A DNA stretch of 53,654 bases from an uncultured Peptostreptococcaceae bacterium (GCA_910588185.1 CAJUQR010000004.1:90286-143939), one strand, 5' to 3'; shown: positions 33,073-42,921, counted from the stretch's first letter. The notes: a model not told the origin generated them from the letters alone. Numbers and translations are program-made.

Positions 33073-33240
33073 TTATCTTGATTTTTCGAATGATAAACAA
33101 TCTGTGCACTGATCCATGCTAGGGTTTGCTTCGTGAGTACCTACTGTGATAGCATTAAGAGAACAGTAATTTTCTGTCTTTTCGTGATGTTTACACTGAT
33201 CAACGGTACATTTAATTGTCTGATTACATTTACAAGCCAT
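33073..33240 (-). CDS. DUF1540 small cysteine-rich protein
   Basis: The 55-residue protein begins MACKCNQTIKCTVDQCKHH and ends CTDCLSFEKSR. It has seven cysteines. The spacing of the CTVDQC, YCSL and CTDCLSF elements matches the DUF1540 family, small proteins common in spore-forming Clostridia and likely to bind a metal. TAAGGAGGA precedes the ATG at 33240. It lies upstream of sigK on the same strand, about 145 bases away, so read-through into the sigK leader is possible. The remaining 180 bases to radC hold divergent promoters. Confidence 0.88.
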   Translation of the reverse strand: MACKCNQTIKCTVDQCKHHEKTENYCSLNAITVGTHEANPSMDQCTDCLSFEKSR

Positions 33241-33320
33241 AATTTTTTAATCCTCCTTAATTGATTGGTTTTACATGAATATTATGACCAAAACTTCATA
33301 AATTATTACTTAACCATCAC

Positions 33321-33349
33321 TTGTACTTGCCTCCAAAAAATGATATAAT
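33321..33349 (+). promoter_or_regulatory. Sigma-A promoter of the radC-mre operon
   Basis: TTGTAC at 33321-33326 and TATAAT at 33344-33349 are 17 bases apart, about 75 bases before radC. Confidence 0.7.
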
Positions 33350-33422
33350 TTCAATTGTTACTATGTATTTTGAATTAGAATATGGTGCGTGAGATTTTCA
33401 TCGGCTTTCGGAAGGAGAAAAG

Positions 33423-34100
33423 ATGAGAATTAAACATTTGCCAGAAGATGAGAGGCCGGTCGAAAAGAGTTTTTCCATGGGTATAGAAAGTTTATCCAAT
33501 GGTGAGCTTCTCGCATTGCTTATAAATTCTGGAACAAAAGGCAAATCAGCTATGGCTTTAGCTGAAGAAGTTTTGGCAAAAGATGAAAAAGGAATAAGCT
33601 ATTTAAGAGAAAGCTCATTGGAAGAGCTTTTGTCTATAAACGGTATAGGTAAAGCAAAAGCTGCACGTATTATGGCAGCGGTAGAATTAGGCAAGCGAAT
33701 TGCATCAAAACCTACTGAAAAAAGAGTCAAAATTGAAAGTGATGAAGATGTGGCGCATATTTTTATGGAAGATTTGCGTTATAAGAAAAAAGAAATTTTT
33801 AAAGCTGTTCTTCTTGATTCAAAAGGTGGGGTAATTTCAATTGAAACCGTTTCTATAGGAGAACTAACCAGTACGCTGGTACATCCCAGAGAAGTTTTTA
33901 ATCAGGCGGTTAAAAAGAGCGCTGCGGCGATGGTATTTGTTCACAATCACCCAAGTGGAGATCCTACGCCCAGCAAAGAAGACTTTAATACTACTGATAG
34001 GCTTGTAGCCTGCGGTGATATTCTTGGGATAAAAGTTGTAGACCATATTGTAATAGGAGACGGACGGTATATAAGTATAAGATCAATGGGTAAAATTTAA
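33423..34100 (+). CDS. radC: RadC family JAB/JAMM protein
   Basis: The 225-residue protein has an N-terminal helix-hairpin-helix-like region (LLSINGIGKAKAARIMA) and a JAMM metal site HNHPSGDPTPSKED near residue 174. It is called a DNA repair protein by tradition, but the activity is not established. It opens the operon before mreB, the usual place in Gram-positive bacteria. GGAGAAAAG precedes the ATG. Confidence 0.96.
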   Translation: MRIKHLPEDERPVEKSFSMGIESLSNGELLALLINSGTKGKSAMALAEEVLAKDEKGISYLRESSLEELLSINGIGKAKAARIMAAVELGKRIASKPTEKRVKIESDEDVAHIFMEDLRYKKKEIFKAVLLDSKGGVISIETVSIGELTSTLVHPREVFNQAVKKSAAAMVFVHNHPSGDPTPSKEDFNTTDRLVACGDILGIKVVDHIVIGDGRYISIRSMGKI

Positions 34101-34116
34101 AAAGAGGAGTAGAAGG

Positions 34117-35163
34117 ATGTTTAGTTTTTTTAGACCAAAAGATATAGGTATAGACCTTGGAACTGCAAATACGTTGATTTATGAGAAGGATAGCGGAATA
34201 ATATTAAATGAACCGTCAGTAATAGCTGCTGATTCAGATACATCAAAAATTTTAGCTGTCGGTATCGACGCTAAAGCTATGCTTGGAAAAGCTCCAAGAA
34301 GTATAACTGTAGTAAGACCGCTTCAAGATGGAGTTATATCTGATTTTGATAAGACAGCGGACATGCTTAAGACTTTTGTCGAAAGAGCTATAAAGACTAA
34401 CAAAATTAGGAACTTTCGTGTTGCAGTAGGTGTTCCTACCGGTGTCACAGAGGTTGAAAGACGTGCTGTAGAAGAAGTAGTAAGAGGTATGGGAGCCAGT
34501 GAAGTATACATTATGGAAGAACCTATGGCTGCGGCTTTGGGTGCTGGACTTCCTGTTGACGGAACTACAGGATGTATGATTGCAGATATAGGAGGCGGTA
34601 CTACAGATGTTGCTATTATCGCCCTTGGAGGAATTGTCTCAAGTACATCCATACGTCATGCTGGTGATAAATTTAATGAAGCTATAGTACAATATATGAG
34701 AAAACGTCATGCGCTGCTTATAGGTGAAAAAACTGCTGAGGAACTTAAGGTTAATATTGGATGTGCATGTATGGATGAAGACGAATTCGGAAATGAAATA
34801 ATCAAAACCATGAATGCAAGAGGCAGAGATATTATTTCAGGTCTTCCAAAAACTTTAGAGGTTACCAATAAAGACATGATGATAGCTTTGCAGGAAGCTA
34901 TGGATATGATAGTAGATGCTGTAAAGAATACTATAGAGAAGGCACCTCCTGAAATTGCAGCAGATATTGCTGAAAATGGCATGATGCTGTCAGGTGGCGG
35001 AGCCAATATTTATAATTTGGATAGACTTATAAAAAAGAAGACAGACATGGATGTTACTATAGCAGAGAATTCATTTGAGGCAGTGGCTGTTGGAACAGGA
35101 AAAGCTTTGGAAGATATAGAAAAACTTCAAGTCTATACCAGAAAGTCTAAGAGAAGAGGATAG
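34117..35163 (+). CDS. mreB: Rod shape-determining protein MreB
   Basis: The 348-residue actin homologue polymerises under the membrane and guides lateral wall synthesis. Its ATPase motifs are IDLGTANTLIY near the start, GVPTGVTEVERR, and ADIGGGTTDVAIIAL. The C-terminal LSGGGANIYNLD is intact. It lies 16 bases after radC and 7 bases before mreC. Confidence 0.98.
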   Translation: MFSFFRPKDIGIDLGTANTLIYEKDSGIILNEPSVIAADSDTSKILAVGIDAKAMLGKAPRSITVVRPLQDGVISDFDKTADMLKTFVERAIKTNKIRNFRVAVGVPTGVTEVERRAVEEVVRGMGASEVYIMEEPMAAALGAGLPVDGTTGCMIADIGGGTTDVAIIALGGIVSSTSIRHAGDKFNEAIVQYMRKRHALLIGEKTAEELKVNIGCACMDEDEFGNEIIKTMNARGRDIISGLPKTLEVTNKDMMIALQEAMDMIVDAVKNTIEKAPPEIAADIAENGMMLSGGGANIYNLDRLIKKKTDMDVTIAENSFEAVAVGTGKALEDIEKLQVYTRKSKRRG

Positions 35164-35170
35164 CGAATTT

Positions 35171-35989
35171 ATGAGGTGGATTAGGGAACATAAGCTTATA
35201 GCGGGGTTACTTGCGCTGCTTTTTGTGCTAGTGTTTATTTTTACCATATCTATGGCTTTTGGCGGGGGAAATAACTCTTTGACTAATTTAGTTAACAGCG
35301 GTACTAACGGAGTATCAGGCTTTTTATCATCTTTGGGGAATGGTATAAGAAACCAGGTAGTCGGTATTTTCTCGCATGGTGAAATGCAGGAACGCATAGA
35401 TGAACTTGAAAAAGAAAATGATGAACTTAGACGTGAACTTGCAGCAGCGAAACTGGAAGAAAGCCAGCTTGATCAGTTGAAGGAACTTTCACGTCTGCTT
35501 AACTATGATTACATTAAGCAGGGATATGAAGTAGTTACTGCTGATGTAACACTGAAAGATGGTTCTAACTGGACCAGCGAGTTTACCATAGACAGAGGTA
35601 CGGAAGCAGGTATTACAGAGGGCAAAATCGTTATAAACGGAGTAGGACTTGTGGGTAAGGTTTCCGATGCAGGCGAAGGATGGGCTAAAGTGGCTTCCAT
35701 AATAGACAGCGGTAACAAAGTAAGCTTTAAACTTTCGAGAGATGGAGGACAACTTGGAATAGTTACAGGAAATTCTCAAGGATATATAAGCGGATATATG
35801 CTTGATGAGGAGTCTACTGTTGTAGAAGGAGATATTCTTCTGACATCAGGTATGGGAACATATCCTGAAGGACTTGAGATAGGAAATGTAAGAACTGTTG
35901 TCAATAACAGCAATACTTTGATTAAGGAGATAACTGTTGAGCCTTCGGTAGATCTTAACAGCCTTCGGAAAGTATCGGTGATATTATGA
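35171..35989 (+). CDS. mreC: Rod shape-determining protein MreC
   Basis: The 272-residue protein has one transmembrane segment (about 9-30), a coiled coil (about 75-110, ERIDELEKENDELRREL) and a beta-rich domain outside the membrane. MreC bridges MreB and the elongation PBP. The upstream ribosome site is weak, suggesting coupling to mreB. It overlaps mreD by 4 bases. Confidence 0.95.
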   Translation: MRWIREHKLIAGLLALLFVLVFIFTISMAFGGGNNSLTNLVNSGTNGVSGFLSSLGNGIRNQVVGIFSHGEMQERIDELEKENDELRRELAAAKLEESQLDQLKELSRLLNYDYIKQGYEVVTADVTLKDGSNWTSEFTIDRGTEAGITEGKIVINGVGLVGKVSDAGEGWAKVASIIDSGNKVSFKLSRDGGQLGIVTGNSQGYISGYMLDEESTVVEGDILLTSGMGTYPEGLEIGNVRTVVNNSNTLIKEITVEPSVDLNSLRKVSVIL

Positions 35990-36486
35990 AGTATTGGAAA
36001 GCAGGAATAATATTTCTCATAGCTTTTTTAATACAGCCGTCGCTTTTAAATATGATAAACATAGCAGGTTATACACCAAACCTTTTACTGTGTTTAGTGG
36101 TTATATTTTCTTTTATTTATGAAGATGAAATGTACGGAGTAGTTTATGGGGCTGCGTTTGGTGTGCTTTATGATGTGTGTTACAGTCAGGTAATAGGACC
36201 TACTCCTATAGCATTGACAGTTGTAGCTATATGTATAATATTGGCCAGAGAATATGCTAATATTGAGAATATAATCAATATGTGGATAGTGTCAATAATC
36301 TCTTTTATTGCTTATTATTTGATGAACTGGGGTCTTCACAGAATTGCAGGTAATCCTATAGGCATAGTATATGTATTCGGTAAAGTGCCTTGGATAATAC
36401 TATACTCTATGGTTGTCATAACCATAATATATTTGATTCTCATAAGAAAAGTTGTTAAACATCACAGAGACAGGTATTTTAGATGA
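35986..36486 (+). CDS. mreD: Rod shape-determining protein MreD
   Basis: The 166-residue protein has about five hydrophobic segments and little else, as usual for MreD. It starts within the last codons of mreC and overlaps the PBP2 gene by 4 bases, so translation is coupled across all three. Confidence 0.92.
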   Translation: MKYWKAGIIFLIAFLIQPSLLNMINIAGYTPNLLLCLVVIFSFIYEDEMYGVVYGAAFGVLYDVCYSQVIGPTPIALTVVAICIILAREYANIENIINMWIVSIISFIAYYLMNWGLHRIAGNPIGIVYVFGKVPWIILYSMVVITIIYLILIRKVVKHHRDRYFR

Positions 36487-39230
36487 ACAATAAATTGCTT
36501 AATTCAAGATTTTATCAAATATTATTTTTAACCATAGTCCTTGTGCTCATATTGTGCATAAGGCTTTTTGTGCTGACTGTTCCTCAGCATGAAAAGTGGA
36601 GCGCTCAGGCGGAAAGTCAGAATACTAAGGAGATTACTACAACTGCGCCCAGAGGTGAAATTTTAGACAGATATGGTAGAGTTATAGCTACCAACAAACA
36701 GATTTTCACTGTTTCTTTTAATGTAAGCGGGTTATCTACAGAGGAGATTAATAACGCAGCATATGGTATAACTAAGATTTTAGAAGATAATGGTGACAAA
36801 TATGTAGATAATTTTGCAATTCTCTTGTCCGGAACAGAATTTTCTTATTCATTTGATAATGAAAAAGTAAAATGGTTAAAGTCCAAAGGATTTCCTTCGG
36901 ATTTTACTGCAGAAGAAGCATTTAACGCTTTGAGAAATACTTATGAAATAGATCCTAAGCTTGATAGATATGATGCGATGACAGAGCTTCAGGAAAAATA
37001 TGGAGTATTTCCGCCTATATACGTTAGAAATATGACATTTTCTTATGACAGGGAGAAAAAGTCTTTTTTAGACAAGTATGGATTGGACGAAGATCTGACT
37101 GCTGAAGAGGCATTTAAACAGCTGAGAAAAGATTATAAAATAGATGAAGAACTTTCAGACGCACAAGTAAGGAAGATTTTTAGAATAAGAGAAGAGATAA
37201 AGGATATAGGATATAATAAGTATCGTTCCAGCACTATAGCAAAAGATGTTAGCAATGACACTGTAGTGTATATAGAAGAGATGTCAGACCAGCTTCCGGG
37301 AGTAGAAATAGGTTCTGAGTCTGTAAGATACTATCCTAACGGCTCAAGTCTTGCCCATGTTATAGGATATATGGGAAGTATTTCGGATAGTCAGTATGAA
37401 GAGTATGTAACTAATAAAGGATATAAAGCTACGGATTTAATTGGTAAAGACGGAATAGAAGCGTCTATGGAGTCTTACTTAAAGGGTACAGATGGCGTAA
37501 AGACCGTCAGAGTAAACAGCGGCGGCAATTATATAGAAACTTTAGGCGATACACAGCCGATAGCAGGAAAAAACGTTTATCTTACTGTTGATTTGGAATT
37601 GCAGAAAGTTGCAGAGAAAGCTCTTGAGGATGGTGTCAAAGCCGTTCAGTCGGGAAGTACGTTTAAGGGCAAATACGGAAGCAGCAGAATGACTAAGTAT
37701 TCTAACTGTGCTTCAGGTGCTGTTGTTGCCATAGATATTGAGACAGGAGATGTACTTGCTATGGCCAGCTATCCTGATTATGATCCTAATATATTCGCAG
37801 AGGGTATTTCTGACGAAGATTGGCAATCGGTTCAGAGTACTAATCCTAGAGATTATATGGCTCCGACGCCTCTTTATAACATAGCCACTAAATCTGCTAT
37901 TCAGCCGGGTTCTACTTTTAAACCTGTTACGGCGGTTGCAGCGCTTAAATGTGGGTTGAATCCTGAAATGCAAATATATGACAGAGGTTATGTTCAAGTA
38001 GGCGACAGAAAATGGGGATGTAGTTTATGGAATGATTATGGCGGCAGTCATGGAGCTGAAACTATGGCCGCAGGAATCCAAAATTCATGTAACTTTTATT
38101 TCTATTGTATCGCCACAGGAGTCAATTGGAACACAGGAACTTCTTTAGGTTATAAAGAAGAAATAACCATTGAAAAAATCATGGAAGTTGCTAAAGAATT
38201 TGGTCTTGGAGAGGAGACCGGAATAGAATTAGCTGAAGGAACTACTTCTCTTGCATCGGCAGAAAAGAAGATGCAAGGTATGAAGGACTCACTTTGGTAT
38301 GCTCTTTATAATTCAGCAAATCAATATTGGCCTGAAAACATAGTAAATGATGAAGAAAAACTTAAAGAAGAAATAAACACCATAGTGAATTGGACTGAAG
38401 AAAACCCTTCACGTGGTGAAATAATAAATAGAGTTAAAGAAAAGACCAGTGTCAGAGAAGACAAAGTTGAGAGCATTACAGATTTGTGCAAATATTCATA
38501 TTTTAATCAGGCACAATGGACTATAGGTGACGAATTTAATATTTCCATAGGTCAGGGAGACAACGCTTATACACCTTTGCAGATGGCTAATTATGTTGCA
38601 ACTCTTGGAAATAACGGTAAGAGAAATAAGGTTAGTATAGTAAAAGGCATAGAAGGCGAAGGAAAAAAAGAAAAAGAAGCACCATATCAGATTGATGTAG
38701 ATTCCAGTGACCTAAAAAAAGTTCTTGAAGGAATGAGACGAGTGGCCACTAATGGTACGCTTGCCGGATATTTCAGCAACTTTAAGTATCCTGTTGCCGG
38801 TAAGACGGGAACTGCAGAAAGGGCAGGATATATAAATCCTGTAGATGAAGTGTCTTATGTTAAAGATAACTTGAGCAGAATTACGTCTAAAGTTACATGG
38901 GATGAAGTTGAAGAAACCATGGCAAGACTGATGAGAGAAGATAGGGAAAAGTATCCTACAGAAAACGATGCTGTAGATGCTGCTCTTATTTTAGCTAGCG
39001 ATAAGACTGTTACCCAGTCCCAAATAGACAGGTATAAAGACACTTATGATCCTTTTGCATGGGTTATAACTATGGCTCCGGCAGATAACCCTAAGATCGC
39101 TGTAGTAGTAATGCTGGTTCAAGGTGGCATATCATCCAATGCTGCGCCTATAGCGAGAGAAATAATAGGATCTTACCTTGATAATGAGGGTAAGTATGAT
39201 GAAATTGATTTGACAACAAAGATACAGTAA
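36483..39230 (+). CDS. mrdA: Penicillin-binding protein 2 (elongation transpeptidase)
   Basis: The 915-residue protein is the class B PBP of the elongation machinery, longer than the 600-700 residues of most PBP2. It has an anchor helix (about 12-30), the PRGEILDRYGR element, and active-site motifs STFK at Ser477, SCN at Ser535 and KTG at Lys774. The extra length lies in a pedestal insertion holding two related helical repeats (DFTAEEAFNALRNTYEID near 140 and DLTAEEAFKQLRKDYKID near 205) and in insertions in the transpeptidase domain near 600-660 and 790-850. Such long forms are known in Clostridia. It is coupled to mreD by a 4-base overlap. Confidence 0.94.
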   Translation: MNNKLLNSRFYQILFLTIVLVLILCIRLFVLTVPQHEKWSAQAESQNTKEITTTAPRGEILDRYGRVIATNKQIFTVSFNVSGLSTEEINNAAYGITKILEDNGDKYVDNFAILLSGTEFSYSFDNEKVKWLKSKGFPSDFTAEEAFNALRNTYEIDPKLDRYDAMTELQEKYGVFPPIYVRNMTFSYDREKKSFLDKYGLDEDLTAEEAFKQLRKDYKIDEELSDAQVRKIFRIREEIKDIGYNKYRSSTIAKDVSNDTVVYIEEMSDQLPGVEIGSESVRYYPNGSSLAHVIGYMGSISDSQYEEYVTNKGYKATDLIGKDGIEASMESYLKGTDGVKTVRVNSGGNYIETLGDTQPIAGKNVYLTVDLELQKVAEKALEDGVKAVQSGSTFKGKYGSSRMTKYSNCASGAVVAIDIETGDVLAMASYPDYDPNIFAEGISDEDWQSVQSTNPRDYMAPTPLYNIATKSAIQPGSTFKPVTAVAALKCGLNPEMQIYDRGYVQVGDRKWGCSLWNDYGGSHGAETMAAGIQNSCNFYFYCIATGVNWNTGTSLGYKEEITIEKIMEVAKEFGLGEETGIELAEGTTSLASAEKKMQGMKDSLWYALYNSANQYWPENIVNDEEKLKEEINTIVNWTEENPSRGEIINRVKEKTSVREDKVESITDLCKYSYFNQAQWTIGDEFNISIGQGDNAYTPLQMANYVATLGNNGKRNKVSIVKGIEGEGKKEKEAPYQIDVDSSDLKKVLEGMRRVATNGTLAGYFSNFKYPVAGKTGTAERAGYINPVDEVSYVKDNLSRITSKVTWDEVEETMARLMREDREKYPTENDAVDAALILASDKTVTQSQIDRYKDTYDPFAWVITMAPADNPKIAVVVMLVQGGISSNAAPIAREIIGSYLDNEGKYDEIDLTTKIQ

Positions 39231-39265
39231 AAAAGATAGTAATTTTATGAGTAGGAGGAAAGACC

Positions 39266-39991
39266 ATGGGCAAGGCAATCGTAATTGCATCAGGTAAAGG
39301 CGGAACAGGTAAGACCATGTTTGCAGCTAATATAGGCGCTACGTTGGCACGGCAAGGTCATAAAGTAGTCTTGATTGACCTTGATACAGGACTGAGAAAT
39401 CTGGATTTGTATTTGGGACTTGAAAACAATGTAGTGTATGATGTAAATGATGTGCTTACAGGTGTATGTAGAATAAAACAGGCGCTTGTAAAAGATAAGA
39501 GCTTTCCGGGACTTTCATTTATGGCGGCTTCTCCACAGAAACCTAATGGAGAGATTACGCCACTTCATATAAAAGTACTTTGCACTAAACTTAAAGAAAA
39601 ATTTGATTATGTTATTATAGATGCTCCTGCCGGTATAGATGATGGTATGGTTATAGCTTCAGGAGGAGTAGATATGGGTATAATAGTAGTCAATCCTGAA
39701 TATGCTTCTTTAAGAAATGCTGAAATGGTTAAAAAAACTTTGGAAGAGCAAGGCGTATCTAAGATTGCTTACGTAGTGAATAAAATCAATCTTGAACTGA
39801 TAGAATCAGGCAGAGCGCCGTCTTTTGAGGAAGTTACCAAGAGTATAAGGGAAAAGATAGTTGGTATAATAAAGGAAGATGAGAATATTCATATTTCTAC
39901 AAATCTTGGAATACCAATTGTAGTAATGTCAGAGACATATATAGCCAAGAGTTTTGATGCTATGGCAGAGCGTATAAAAAAGATGTTTTAA
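39266..39991 (+). CDS. minD: MinD-like septum-site ATPase
   Basis: The 241-residue ParA/MinD ATPase has the deviant Walker A GKGGTGKT (Thr where Val is usual), switch DLDTGLRNLDLYLGL, and the MinD signature VVNPEYASLRNAE. The C-terminal helix KSFDAMAERIKKMF may be the amphipathic membrane-targeting sequence. In most Clostridia minC precedes and minE follows; neither is present here. AGGAGG precedes the ATG. A bidirectional terminator separates it from rodA. Confidence 0.93.
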   Translation: MGKAIVIASGKGGTGKTMFAANIGATLARQGHKVVLIDLDTGLRNLDLYLGLENNVVYDVNDVLTGVCRIKQALVKDKSFPGLSFMAASPQKPNGEITPLHIKVLCTKLKEKFDYVIIDAPAGIDDGMVIASGGVDMGIIVVNPEYASLRNAEMVKKTLEEQGVSKIAYVVNKINLELIESGRAPSFEEVTKSIREKIVGIIKEDENIHISTNLGIPIVVMSETYIAKSFDAMAERIKKMF

Positions 39992-39995
39992 TAAT

Positions 39996-40037
39996 AATGC
40001 ACTTAATATGGGAGATACCATGTTAAGTGCATTTTAT
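39996..40037. terminator. Bidirectional terminator between minD and rodA
   Basis: An 11-bp stem (AATGCACTTAA with TTAAGTGCATT) extends further inward (TATGG with CCATG) and has flanking A and T runs. Confidence 0.88.
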
Positions 40038-40038
40038 T

Positions 40039-41145
40039 TTAGAATCTTATAGCTTTACTGTTTATACCTACGTTGAGGATAACTCCTACTGAAATCAAGC
40101 TGGCTATAACGGATGTACCTCCGCCGGATAAGAACGGCAGGGTAATACCCGTAACCGGCATAAGACCCATGGTCATGGCAATGTTTTCAAATATTTGAAA
40201 TAAAAACATTGCAGTGAAGCCTACAACGATGAGAGCACCATAGAGGTCTACCGCTTCTCTTATTATAGCAGTAAATCTGAAAAGGAGCCCTCCATAGAGA
40301 AGTATTATTAAAGCTCCTCCTACAAATCCAAGTTCTTCAACCACTACTGAAAATATAAAATCAGATTGCTGAACAGGAATAAAATCAAGACTTTTTTGGG
40401 TTCCGTGAAATAGTCCCTTTCCCAATGGTCCCCCGGAACCTATGGCGATTTTGGACTGCCATACTTGATAATTGCCGGGAAGACTAAGATTGTCGGGGTG
40501 AAGGAAAGCCTCAATACGGTCTTTTTGGTATCCGTCAAGCAGATTATACACTATAGGGATAAGAGCTATTACTGCGACTATGGATTTTAACAGGATTTTG
40601 TAATCGATACCTGCGAAAAATACCATGAACACCCATGTTACCATGTAAACGAGTGCACTTCCCAAATCCTCTTTTAAAACCAGTGCAATAATAGGCAGGG
40701 CATATATACCCGCCATCATAACACCACGGAATTTTTTAAGATCCTCACGGTGCCTTGACAGGTAACTTGCCATAAGTATTATAAAAAGTATTTTGACAAA
40801 TTCTGATGGCTGGATGGTTGTTATACCTAAGTTAAGCCAAGCTCTGGAACCGTAGCGTTCTTGCCCAAGCCCCGGTATATATACAGACAAAAGAATCACT
40901 ATTGAAGCTATATATAAATATTTATCCAGACCTAAAAATGCTGAATAATCTATATGCAGAACTGCAACAAGACATAAAAAACCTAGTATGTATGAAGCTG
41001 CCTGAACTATTACTACTCTATCGAAGACAAATCCACCGTCATATACGGTGCTTTCTAGCATTACTAAGCTTACACTTCCCAAAATACCGATTATTATTAA
41101 TACATATTTGTCCACTGATTTAAGCGGCTCAAAAAAAGTCCCCAT
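40039..41145 (-). CDS. rodA: Rod shape-determining protein RodA
   Basis: The 368-residue SEDS-family glycosyltransferase polymerises glycan strands in lateral wall growth with PBP2. It has about ten hydrophobic segments and the SEDS motifs GSRAWLNLG, QPSEFVK and LPFLSGGGTS near the C-terminus. AAGGAG precedes the ATG. In many relatives it follows the mre-min genes on the same strand; here it faces them, so its expression is separate. Confidence 0.95.
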   Translation of the reverse strand: MGTFFEPLKSVDKYVLIIIGILGSVSLVMLESTVYDGGFVFDRVVIVQAASYILGFLCLVAVLHIDYSAFLGLDKYLYIASIVILLSVYIPGLGQERYGSRAWLNLGITTIQPSEFVKILFIILMASYLSRHREDLKKFRGVMMAGIYALPIIALVLKEDLGSALVYMVTWVFMVFFAGIDYKILLKSIVAVIALIPIVYNLLDGYQKDRIEAFLHPDNLSLPGNYQVWQSKIAIGSGGPLGKGLFHGTQKSLDFIPVQQSDFIFSVVVEELGFVGGALIILLYGGLLFRFTAIIREAVDLYGALIVVGFTAMFLFQIFENIAMTMGLMPVTGITLPFLSGGGTSVIASLISVGVILNVGINSKAIRF

Positions 41146-41271
41146 AAAAATTTGCTCCTTGTGCTGTGGTATTAAATTATTATAACCATATTTTGTGAAG
41201 ATATCAAGAGCGAAGGAAGAAGATAAGGGGATTTGCCATATTGTTTAGCTAATATAATTGAAAAAGTTTTA

Positions 41272-41300
41272 TTTACTTTTTTTAACTTTTCATATATAAT
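41272..41300 (+). promoter_or_regulatory. Sigma-A promoter of rny
   Basis: TTTACT at 41272-41277 and TATAAT at 41295-41300 are 17 bases apart, 64 bases before the rny start codon. Confidence 0.65.
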
Positions 41301-41363
41301 ATATGCGTATGATTGCGTCAAAACTTAACATATATAAAAATTGAATAAGAAGGAGGTGTTGTA

Positions 41364-42908
41364 ATGGCTCCAATCGTTGTTAAAATTATTATTGCAGCTG
41401 TTGGTTTACTGGCAGGTGTGTTGATCGGATATATTTACAGGAAAAATGTTGGCGAAAAAGCTATAGGGAGTGCGGAACAAAAAGCAAAGAACTTGATACT
41501 GGACGCTGAGAATAAGTCCGAAACGATGAAAAAAGAAGCAATTCTTGAGGCTAAAGAAGAAGCTCATAGACTTAGAAGTGAAGCTGAGAGAGATGCAAGA
41601 GAAAGAAGAGCAGAAATACAACGTTCAGAACGAAGACTCATTCAAAAAGAAGAGTCCATGGACAGAAAGCTTGAGAACATTGAGCGTAAAGAAGAAAGCA
41701 TTGTACAAAAAGAACAGGCGATCATAAATAAACAGAAAGATTTAGATACTGTTATATCAAAACAGCTCGAAGAACTTGAAAGAATTTCTGGCTATACAAT
41801 TGATGAGGCAAAAGCTATATTACTTTCAAACATTGAAAAAGAAATTCGCCGTGATGCTTCAATTATGATAAAAGACATTGAGTCTAAAGCAAAGGAAGAA
41901 GCAGATAAAAAAGCCAAATATATCATTACAAATGCGATACAAAGATGTGCTGCTGATCATGTAGCAGAGAGTACGGTTTCTGTGGTAGCCCTTCCAAATG
42001 ATGAGATGAAGGGAAGAATCATAGGACGTGAGGGAAGGAATATAAGAGCAATAGAGACTTTAACAGGAGTAGATCTTATAATTGACGATACTCCTGAGGC
42101 AGTAATCCTTTCAGGATTTGATCCTGTGAGAAGAGAAGTTGCCAGATTATCTCTTGAAAAGCTTATAGTTGATGGAAGAATCCATCCGGCAAGAATTGAA
42201 GAGATGGTAGAAAAGGCTCAGAGAGAAGTTAACGCTATAATAAAAGAAGAAGGTGAACAAGCTACTTTCGAGGTAGGAATACACAATTTGCATCCTGAGC
42301 TTGTAAAACTTCTGGGAAGATTAAAATACAGAACTTCTTACGGACAGAATGTATTGAAACATTCTGTGGAAGTAGCTCATCTGGCAGGTTTGATGGCAGG
42401 AGAACTTGGACTTGACGTAAAACTTGCAAAGAGAGCCGGTTTACTTCATGATATAGGTAAAGCTTTAGATCATGAAGTTGAAGGAACACACGTAGATATA
42501 GGTATAGATGTACTAAGAAAATATAAAGAGTCAGAAGCCGTGATAAACGGAATGGCGGCTCATCATGGCGACTATGAGCCTAAGAGCATGGAAGCGGTTC
42601 TCATTGCAGCGGCAGATGCCCTTTCGGCAGCAAGACCGGGAGCAAGAAGAGAAACTTTAGATGCGTATATAAAGCGACTTGAAAAACTTGAGGAAATTGC
42701 AAATACAACTCCGGGAGTTGAAAAATCTTTCGCTATTCAGGCTGGTCGTGAAATTAGAATTATCGCTAAACCTGAAGATGTTAACGATGAAGAAATCGTT
42801 TTCCTCGCAAGAGAAATCTCAAAGAAGATTGAGTCTGAACTGGAATACCCTGGACAGATTAAAGTTAATGTAGTCAGAGAGACAAGAGCGATAGATTACG
42901 CAAAATAG
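41364..42908 (+). CDS. rny: Ribonuclease Y
   Basis: The 514-residue membrane-anchored endoribonuclease starts mRNA decay. It has an N-terminal transmembrane helix (about 3-24), a long charged coiled coil (about 30-190), a KH domain with GRIIGREGRNIRAIE near 214, and an HD domain with LLHDIGKALDHEVEGTH near 355. AGGAGGTG precedes the ATG. The length matches the family. Confidence 0.97.
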   Translation: MAPIVVKIIIAAVGLLAGVLIGYIYRKNVGEKAIGSAEQKAKNLILDAENKSETMKKEAILEAKEEAHRLRSEAERDARERRAEIQRSERRLIQKEESMDRKLENIERKEESIVQKEQAIINKQKDLDTVISKQLEELERISGYTIDEAKAILLSNIEKEIRRDASIMIKDIESKAKEEADKKAKYIITNAIQRCAADHVAESTVSVVALPNDEMKGRIIGREGRNIRAIETLTGVDLIIDDTPEAVILSGFDPVRREVARLSLEKLIVDGRIHPARIEEMVEKAQREVNAIIKEEGEQATFEVGIHNLHPELVKLLGRLKYRTSYGQNVLKHSVEVAHLAGLMAGELGLDVKLAKRAGLLHDIGKALDHEVEGTHVDIGIDVLRKYKESEAVINGMAAHHGDYEPKSMEAVLIAAADALSAARPGARRETLDAYIKRLEKLEEIANTTPGVEKSFAIQAGREIRIIAKPEDVNDEEIVFLAREISKKIESELEYPGQIKVNVVRETRAIDYAK

Positions 42909-42921
42909 AGAATATTTGCTT

